DNA from: Sulfurimonas sp.
GTDB lineage: Bacteria; Campylobacterota; Campylobacteria; Campylobacterales; Sulfurimonadaceae
DNA: 10,764 bases
Reading direction: 5' to 3'
NCBI GenBank assembly: GCA_015487435.1
Contig: WFPU01000155.1
Coordinates: 1-10,764, forward strand
A program made the translations under genes and the position numbers. Below are positions 6,127 to 10,764 of the stretch, piece by piece; the first letter of the stretch is position 1, and each line of letters begins with the position of its first letter. The notes beneath the pieces were generated by a model. That model was given only the letters and a program-made list of their open reading frames with translations, was not told the origin of the DNA and did not search any database.

Positions 6127-8075
6127 TGAACTTTAATGATTACAAACAAGCTGTAGAACAGTTAAATATTTACGCACGACACTATTATGTCTTAGATGAC
6201 CCTCTTACTACCGATGAGGTATATGACAAACTTTATCATGAAGTTTTAGCCTATGAAGAATCAAACCCAAATAATATACTTAGTAATTCTCCAACCCAAA
6301 GGGTAGGAGATCTTATCTCCGATGGTTTTACTAAAGCGCCACATCTATCTCGTATGTGGTCGCTTGAAGATATTTTTGATTCTGAGGGTTTAGAAAAATG
6401 GCTTATAAAAACTTATAAACTAGATGAAAACATAACATTTTATTGTGAACCAAAATTTGATGGTGCTAGTTTAAATCTAATATATAAGGATGGTAAGCTT
6501 TTTCAAGGTATCACTCGTGGAGATGGGGAGATAGGTGAACTTATCACTCAAAATGTTAAAACTATCCGTTCAATTCCACTAACAATAAAACATAAAGAGC
6601 GCATTGAAATTCGTGGTGAAGTGGTAATTTTTAAAGATGATTTTATCAAGATAAATGATGAACGATTAAAAAATAACGAAGCAATTTTTGCTAATCCTAG
6701 AAATGCAGCAGCTGGAAGTTTAAGACAGCTTGATTCTAGCATCACGGCTTCAAGAAATTTAGTTTTTTTACCTTATGGAGTTGGAGAAAACACTTTAGAG
6801 CATAAACTCTTAAGTGATAAAATGACTTATATTTATGAACTTGGATTTAAAAAACCACCTAATTCTTCTCTTTGTAAAGGTTTTGAAGAGATTGAAGAGG
6901 CTTATAAAGCTATGAAGCGTGATAGAGATTCTTACTCAATGTTACTTGATGGAATGGTGATCAAAGTAAATGAAATATCATCTCAAATAGATATGGGTTA
7001 TACTGTAAAAGTACCAAGATTTAGTGTCGCATATAAATTTCCAGCGGTTGAGAAAATAACTACTGTTAAAGAGATAACACTGCAAGTTGGACGAACAGGA
7101 GCTGTTACTCCTGTTGCAATAGTTGAACCTACAGATATTGACGGAGTTGTGGTTGAACGAGCTACTCTTCATAATTTTGATGAGATAGATAGAAAAGATA
7201 TACGCTTAGGAGATAGAGTTATAATCCTTAGAAGTGGGGATGTAATACCTAAAATTATAAAAGTTTTAACTCACGAGCGCAATGGTAATGAAATAAAATT
7301 TGAGAGACCAAAATTGTGTCCAGTTTGCCAAAGTGAACTTTTACAAGAAGATGTGCTTATAAAATGTCAAAATTTAACATGTGAGGCTAGGGTTATAAAC
7401 TCTATAATCTATTTTGCTTCAAAACCTTGTTTAGATATAGATGGTCTTGGAAATAAAATAGTTGAGGCTTTGTTTAATTCAGGGCTAGTAAAAAGTGTAG
7501 TGGATTTGTTTGATTTAACACTTGAAAAACTTTTAAAGTTAGATGGTTTTAAAGAGAAGAAGTCCAAAAATTTACTTGAATCATTAGAGAATGCAAAAGG
7601 AAAAGATTATTGGCGTTTTATTAATTCTTTAGGGATTGAACATGTTGGTGAAGTAGCTTCAAAAACTTTAAGCGATAATTTTGGATTTGCTTTTATAGAT
7701 GCAAGTAAAGAGCAAATAGTTGAGTGTGATGGAATTGGTAATGAGATGGCTGAATCTATTTTAGAATTTGTTCGAGTGAACCGTGAAACTATTTTAGAAT
7801 TGCAAAATATATTAAAACCAAAAGAACCTATAAAAAAAGAGGAAGCTTATGAGAATCCTTTTAAAGGAAAAACAGCGGTTTTAACTGGAACAATGAGTGT
7901 AAGTCGCGGAGTTATTAAAGAGATGTTAGAAAATTTAGGTGCAAAGATATCTGGAAATGTAAGTAAAAAAACAGATTTTTTAATTTATGGAAAAGATGCT
8001 GGAAGTAAGTACGACAAAGCAAAAAAATTAGATGTTAAGTGCTTGAATGAAAATGAAATGAGAGAGTTATTATGA
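6126..8075 (+). CDS. ligA: NAD+-dependent DNA ligase LigA
   Basis: LigA seals nicks in replication and repair using NAD+ as the adenylate donor. The 649-residue protein has every expected part: domain Ia with the NAD-binding ARHYYVLDDPLTTDEVYD (17-34); the adenylation motif KFDG with catalytic Lys110; the IEIRGEV (160-166) and GMVIKV (276-281) motifs; an OB fold (about 312-395); a four-Cys zinc finger with Cys398, Cys401, Cys414 and Cys419; a helix-hairpin-helix region (about 432-560); and a C-terminal BRCT domain (about 577-649) with LTGTM and GAKISGNVSKKTDFLI. Length is normal. The ATG at 6126 matches the family N-terminus but has no recognisable ribosome site. Its TGA overlaps the next gene's ATG as ATGA. 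Function is certain. Confidence 0.98.
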   Translation: MNFNDYKQAVEQLNIYARHYYVLDDPLTTDEVYDKLYHEVLAYEESNPNNILSNSPTQRVGDLISDGFTKAPHLSRMWSLEDIFDSEGLEKWLIKTYKLDENITFYCEPKFDGASLNLIYKDGKLFQGITRGDGEIGELITQNVKTIRSIPLTIKHKERIEIRGEVVIFKDDFIKINDERLKNNEAIFANPRNAAAGSLRQLDSSITASRNLVFLPYGVGENTLEHKLLSDKMTYIYELGFKKPPNSSLCKGFEEIEEAYKAMKRDRDSYSMLLDGMVIKVNEISSQIDMGYTVKVPRFSVAYKFPAVEKITTVKEITLQVGRTGAVTPVAIVEPTDIDGVVVERATLHNFDEIDRKDIRLGDRVIILRSGDVIPKIIKVLTHERNGNEIKFERPKLCPVCQSELLQEDVLIKCQNLTCEARVINSIIYFASKPCLDIDGLGNKIVEALFNSGLVKSVVDLFDLTLEKLLKLDGFKEKKSKNLLESLENAKGKDYWRFINSLGIEHVGEVASKTLSDNFGFAFIDASKEQIVECDGIGNEMAESILEFVRVNRETILELQNILKPKEPIKKEEAYENPFKGKTAVLTGTMSVSRGVIKEMLENLGAKISGNVSKKTDFLIYGKDAGSKYDKAKKLDVKCLNENEMRELL

Positions 8076-8608
8076 AATATATATTAATATTAGTTTTGTT
8101 TTTATCAAGTTTATATGCAGATAGGGATGGTGGTCCTTATGTTGGAGTAGGTTATGGTGTATCTCAATATGATAGTGATGGTATATATGACACACTAAAG
8201 GAGGATACCTCTAAGTCTATAACGGTTTATGGTGGTGCATATATAAATAAATATTTTTCAGTAGAGCTTGGACATGTTAATTTTGCTTCTAACGGAGGAT
8301 ATATATTAGATAATAAACAAACTTTAGAGTTTTCCCTTTTTAGCGTATCAACATTAGTTCATTACCCTGTTTGGGATGATAAATTGGATTTTTATGCAAA
8401 ATTTGGAGCTGGAGAAATTAATTATGCCAATGGTTCTGGTTTTACTTTTGTTTTTGGAATTGGTACAGCTGTGCGTTTTAATGACTACTTGAGTTTAAAA
8501 TTTGCGTATGACAAGTACCCATTTGGCTATGATACCACAAGTAATAATTCTGCTGATAATGAGATGAATATTAATTATATATATAGTGCAATAGAGATTC
8601 AATTTTGA
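8072..8608 (+). CDS. Small outer-membrane beta-barrel protein
   Basis: A 178-residue exported protein with a short Sec signal peptide (residues 1-16, cleavage likely after SLYA). The mature sequence begins with GGPYVGVGYGVSQYD, a glycine/aromatic strand typical of OmpA/OmpW-like barrels, and continues with alternating amphipathic strands such as SITVYGGAYINKYFSVELG, DFYAKFGAGEINYA and LSLKFAYDKYPFG. The last residue is Phe (SAIEIQF), the usual signal for BAM-mediated insertion. Size suggests an eight-stranded barrel like those in the OMP_b-brl family; no peptidoglycan-binding domain is present. Its ATG overlaps the ligA stop and its TGA overlaps the tlyA TTG, so it is translationally coupled on both sides. 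The specific function is unknown. Confidence 0.82.
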   Translation: MKYILILVLFLSSLYADRDGGPYVGVGYGVSQYDSDGIYDTLKEDTSKSITVYGGAYINKYFSVELGHVNFASNGGYILDNKQTLEFSLFSVSTLVHYPVWDDKLDFYAKFGAGEINYANGSGFTFVFGIGTAVRFNDYLSLKFAYDKYPFGYDTTSNNSADNEMNINYIYSAIEIQF

Positions 8609-9315
8609 GTAGATTAGATAGTTACTTAGTTCAAAACGATTTTATAGACTCTCGCACAAAAGCGCAAGATATCATAAAAAAATCTTTGGTAAGCGTGGAT
8701 GGTAAGATTGTTAAAAGAACATCATTTATAGTTAATGAAAAAAATGTAGTAAGTGTAAAAGAGCATGAAAATTTTGTAAGTAGAGCTGCTTATAAATTAA
8801 AATATTTTTTAGAAGAGTTAGAACTAGATATAAAAGATGCAGTATGCTTAGATATAGGTTCATCAACTGGCGGATTTACAGAGGTACTTTTAAAAAATGG
8901 TGTAAAAGAGGTATATGCTGTAGATGTAGGTTCAAATCAACTTCATAAAAAATTAAAATACGATAATAGAGTTTTTTCATTTGAAAATTGTGATATTAGA
9001 GATTTTAAAAGTGAAAAAAAATTTGACTTAGTAGTAAGTGATGTGGCTTTCATATCTCTTTTAAATATTTTGGAAGATGTTGATAGATTGTCATTAGATA
9101 AAATAATTTTATTGTATAAGCCACAGTTCGAAGTAGGGCGTGAAGCAAAAAGAGATAAAAATGGTGTTGTTCTTGATGAAAAAGCGATTCAAAAAGCGAT
9201 GATACTTTTTGAGCAAGAGTGTAAAAATAAAGGGTGGAAATTAGTTTTAAAATCTAACTCTAAACTAATTGGCAAAGAGGGTAACTTAGAATTTTGTTAT
9301 TTTTTTGAGAAATAA
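8605..9315 (+). CDS. tlyA: TlyA rRNA 2'-O-methyltransferase, type I-like
   Basis: TlyA 2'-O-methylates a cytidine in 23S rRNA helix 69 (C1920), and in longer type II forms also 16S C1409; this modification affects capreomycin sensitivity. The 236-residue protein has an N-terminal S4 RNA-binding domain (about 1-55, beginning RLDSYLVQNDFIDSR) and an FtsJ-type methyltransferase domain. The SAM motif is DIGSSTGGF (83-91), and the K-D-K-E catalytic set is visible as Lys64 in SRAAYKL, Asp146 in VVSDVAF, Lys172 in YKPQFEVG and Glu225 in GKEGNLEF. The short N-terminus and length fit type I, as in Campylobacter; the subtype is inferred. It starts with TTG overlapping the barrel gene's stop. A ribF gene, often next to tlyA in Campylobacterota, is not present here. 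Confidence 0.95.
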   Translation: MSRLDSYLVQNDFIDSRTKAQDIIKKSLVSVDGKIVKRTSFIVNEKNVVSVKEHENFVSRAAYKLKYFLEELELDIKDAVCLDIGSSTGGFTEVLLKNGVKEVYAVDVGSNQLHKKLKYDNRVFSFENCDIRDFKSEKKFDLVVSDVAFISLLNILEDVDRLSLDKIILLYKPQFEVGREAKRDKNGVVLDEKAIQKAMILFEQECKNKGWKLVLKSNSKLIGKEGNLEFCYFFEK

Positions 9316-9365
9316 CTAAAACTTAGTATCACCTGTTTTCATGTTTGAAATGAAGTAATTTAGTT
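9314..9365. terminator. Weak candidate bidirectional terminator between tlyA and yggT
   Basis: The 74-bp gap between convergent tlyA and yggT contains outer arms AACTAAA (9314-9320) and TTTAGTT (9359-9365), with a small inner hairpin TTTCA-tgtt-TGAAA (9337-9350). The position is right for a shared terminator, but the stems are short, A/T-rich and without a strong T run. Confidence 0.25.
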
Positions 9366-9389
9366 TCCTTAGTGAGTAAAGACAGCGAT

Positions 9390-9686
9390 TTATACTAAAC
9401 TAGCAAGCGAGAAAAATAGATAGTTTAATAAAACCATTACTGCTTGCAAACCCATTATAATTGCTAAAGGAGCTAAATCAATTCCACCAACATTTGTATT
9501 TATATATCTTTTAACAAAAGAGTAAGCAGAGTTTGTTGTTGAATATAAAAAGCGAACTATAGGGTTGTTGGGATCTGGATTGACAAAACTTAATAGTGCA
9601 CCAATAATTACCACCCAAATATAAATACCAATAAGATTTGTAACTATATCGCCTAAAGCGATTATCGTATTTCCTAGTTCACTCAT
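9390..9686 (-). CDS. yggT: YggT family integral membrane protein
   Basis: A 98-residue inner-membrane protein with two hydrophobic segments (about residues 16-35 and 72-95). Between them lie the YggT family marks: a proline-containing turn NPDPNNPIVRFLY (36-48) and GGIDLAPL (67-74). YggT proteins are poorly understood; they have been linked to osmotic tolerance and, in some bacteria, to cell division or envelope gene clusters. The ATG overlaps the TGA of the upstream gltX-like gene, so its translation probably depends on ribosomes finishing that gene. A gltX-yggT order is also what I recall for Campylobacter. The family is clear; the biochemical role is unknown. Confidence 0.88.
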   Translation of the reverse strand: MSELGNTIIALGDIVTNLIGIYIWVVIIGALLSFVNPDPNNPIVRFLYSTTNSAYSFVKRYINTNVGGIDLAPLAIIMGLQAVMVLLNYLFFSLASLV

Positions 9687-10764
9687 TTTACAATTTCTCC
9701 AATATAATTTTTTAGATATTTATAAATCCTAGCAATATCTGGACCATGCTCAACTCCAGTTAAAATGATACGAAGAGGTTTAGAAAAGTTTTCCCCTTTA
9801 AGCCCTGACTTTTTCATTATATAGCTTTCAAAATCACTATATTGTTCAAAGTAGGGTGCATCCTTAACTATTCGATGTATTATAGCTGATTGTTCTTCAA
9901 AAGAATTAGGGATATTTTTTTGTGCAAATATGGGCTCTATTTTTGATCTAAGCTCTTTAGTTGTGCTTACCTCTTCAAGATAGATTTTTGCAAGTTCACC
10001 AATCTCTGCATCTGCAAATCCAACATATCTTGAGAGTTCTTTGGTATCAAGTAGTTTTAGATGCTTATTATTTATATCTCTCAATATTGCTATATCAAAG
10101 TGAGCAGTGGATTTTGATATATCATCAATATTAAACCATTCAATAGCTTCTTTAACACTAAATATCTCTTTTGGTGGCTTATTTTCTATTGATATTAAAT
10201 AATTTGAAATAGCTTCTGGCAAAAAACCTTCCTTTAGCAACCACTTTATATTTATATCATCATTTGATAAAATAGGAACATAAATATATTTAATCTTCTT
10301 ATCATAATTCAATGAGGTTCTTATATGCTCTTGTTTTGGCGCATTCTTAATATAAGATTCATCATGAATAACTACAGATATATCACTAAGCATATCATCA
10401 ACTGCACATGCAAAGTTATATGTGGGAGTTTTATCTTGATTCATAATGATAAAACTATCAACATCGTTTGATATAGGATTTTTAATTCGTATTGTAAAAG
10501 GACTTAGATTGTCAATAACAAGTTCAGCAGGAAGATTAGCACATGCATCATCATATTTATAAGGTTTTTTATTTGCCTTTGCTTCTTCTTTTTTTGATTC
10601 AAGCCATTCATCAGAACAAAAACAGCTAAATGCTTTTTTATCATGAATCAATTGTATAGCCATAGCAGAATAAAATCTAATATTTTCACCTTGATAAATA
10701 ACTTGTGAGTATTCAATATCAAATAGTTTTAATATATCAAGAATCTCTATATCCTGTCTCTTAT
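9683..10764 (-). CDS. gltX: Glutamyl-tRNA synthetase-like protein lacking the KMSKS loop (5' end outside window)
   Basis: This is clearly of the GluRS family, which charges tRNA with glutamate. The frame stays open to the right edge, so the ATG at 10663 is an internal Met; upstream codons encode more family sequence (EYSQVIYQGENIRFYS), and the HIGH region is outside. Numbering from Met10663, kept family blocks are KKAFSCFCSDE (9-19), TPTYNFACAVDDMLSDIS (79-96), APKQEHIRTSLNYDKKIKY (108-126) and WLLKEGFLPEAISNYL (141-156), then a helical anticodon-binding half. Missing or changed are the KMSKS loop (only SNDDINIKW remains, 133-141), the segment normally carrying F-x-D-L-I-x-G between NPISN and DVDSF (62-71), and the RGEDH motif (HDESY, 100-104). 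The frame is intact with no stops. I infer a paralogue with little or no charging activity. Its stop overlaps the yggT start. Confidence 0.85.
   Translation of the reverse strand, partial: KRQDIEILDILKLFDIEYSQVIYQGENIRFYSAMAIQLIHDKKAFSCFCSDEWLESKKEEAKANKKPYKYDDACANLPAELVIDNLSPFTIRIKNPISNDVDSFIIMNQDKTPTYNFACAVDDMLSDISVVIHDESYIKNAPKQEHIRTSLNYDKKIKYIYVPILSNDDINIKWLLKEGFLPEAISNYLISIENKPPKEIFSVKEAIEWFNIDDISKSTAHFDIAILRDINNKHLKLLDTKELSRYVGFADAEIGELAKIYLEEVSTTKELRSKIEPIFAQKNIPNSFEEQSAIIHRIVKDAPYFEQYSDFESYIMKKSGLKGENFSKPLRIILTGVEHGPDIARIYKYLKNYIGEIVK

Noticed and set aside
9683..10764. Calling the gltX-like gene a plain pseudogene
   Set aside because: There is no stop or frameshift over 1 kb, conserved blocks remain well kept, and both losses are in frame; a diverged paralogue fits better.
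1..10764. tRNA, rRNA, CRISPR array, transposase, phage or toxin-antitoxin genes
   Set aside because: I looked for cloverleaf arms, evenly spaced repeats and mobile-element protein motifs on both strands and saw none.

Overview
The window reads as an ordinary but informative stretch of an A+T-rich Campylobacterota chromosome, most like a Sulfurimonas/Sulfurovum-type free-living member. The main reasons are a FlgS-like soluble histidine kinase, an mlaA gene followed at once by a probable mlaC, a gltX-yggT pair, a short (type I-like) tlyA, many TTG/GTG starts and tightly overlapping genes. This placement comes from recalled family resemblance and gene order; no database was searched.

Layout. 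Positions 1-910 (minus strand) hold the outer-membrane lipid asymmetry genes mlaA and the first 35 codons of a probable mlaC. A divergent promoter region (911-1053) separates them from a plus-strand group: M18 aminopeptidase (apeB), FlgS-like kinase, a 104-residue orphan and a DUF2249 (TusA-fold) protein. thiI follows with its own extended -10 promoter. A 321-bp gap (5505-5825) carries candidate promoters and a cluster of small palindromes that looks like a dispersed intergenic repeat. It leads into a small BFD-like [2Fe-2S] protein. Next comes a tightly coupled trio, ligA, an outer-membrane beta-barrel gene and tlyA, joined by 4-nt start/stop overlaps. At the right end, convergent on the minus strand, are yggT and a 5'-truncated glutamyl-tRNA synthetase gene, also joined by a 4-nt overlap.

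How the genes fit together. Most are housekeeping: phospholipid recycling (mlaA/mlaC), peptide turnover (apeB), tRNA 4-thiouridine formation (thiI), DNA joining (ligA) and rRNA methylation (tlyA). Regulatory or redox roles are likely for the FlgS-like kinase (sigma54 flagellar cascade) and the BFD-like protein (iron or electron transfer). DUF2249 lies just upstream of thiI, so a sulfur-handling link is possible but unproven.

The most unusual item is the glutamyl-tRNA synthetase. Its frame is intact and the surrounding family sequence is well kept. However, the KMSKS loop is absent, the segment that usually holds the F-x-D-L-I-x-G motif is missing, and the usual RGEDH-type motif reads HDESY. 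This looks like a GluRS paralogue that has lost catalysis but still has an open frame, so a full catalytic gltX should exist elsewhere in the genome. I did not find a clear new defence system, mobile element, CRISPR array, tRNA or rRNA.
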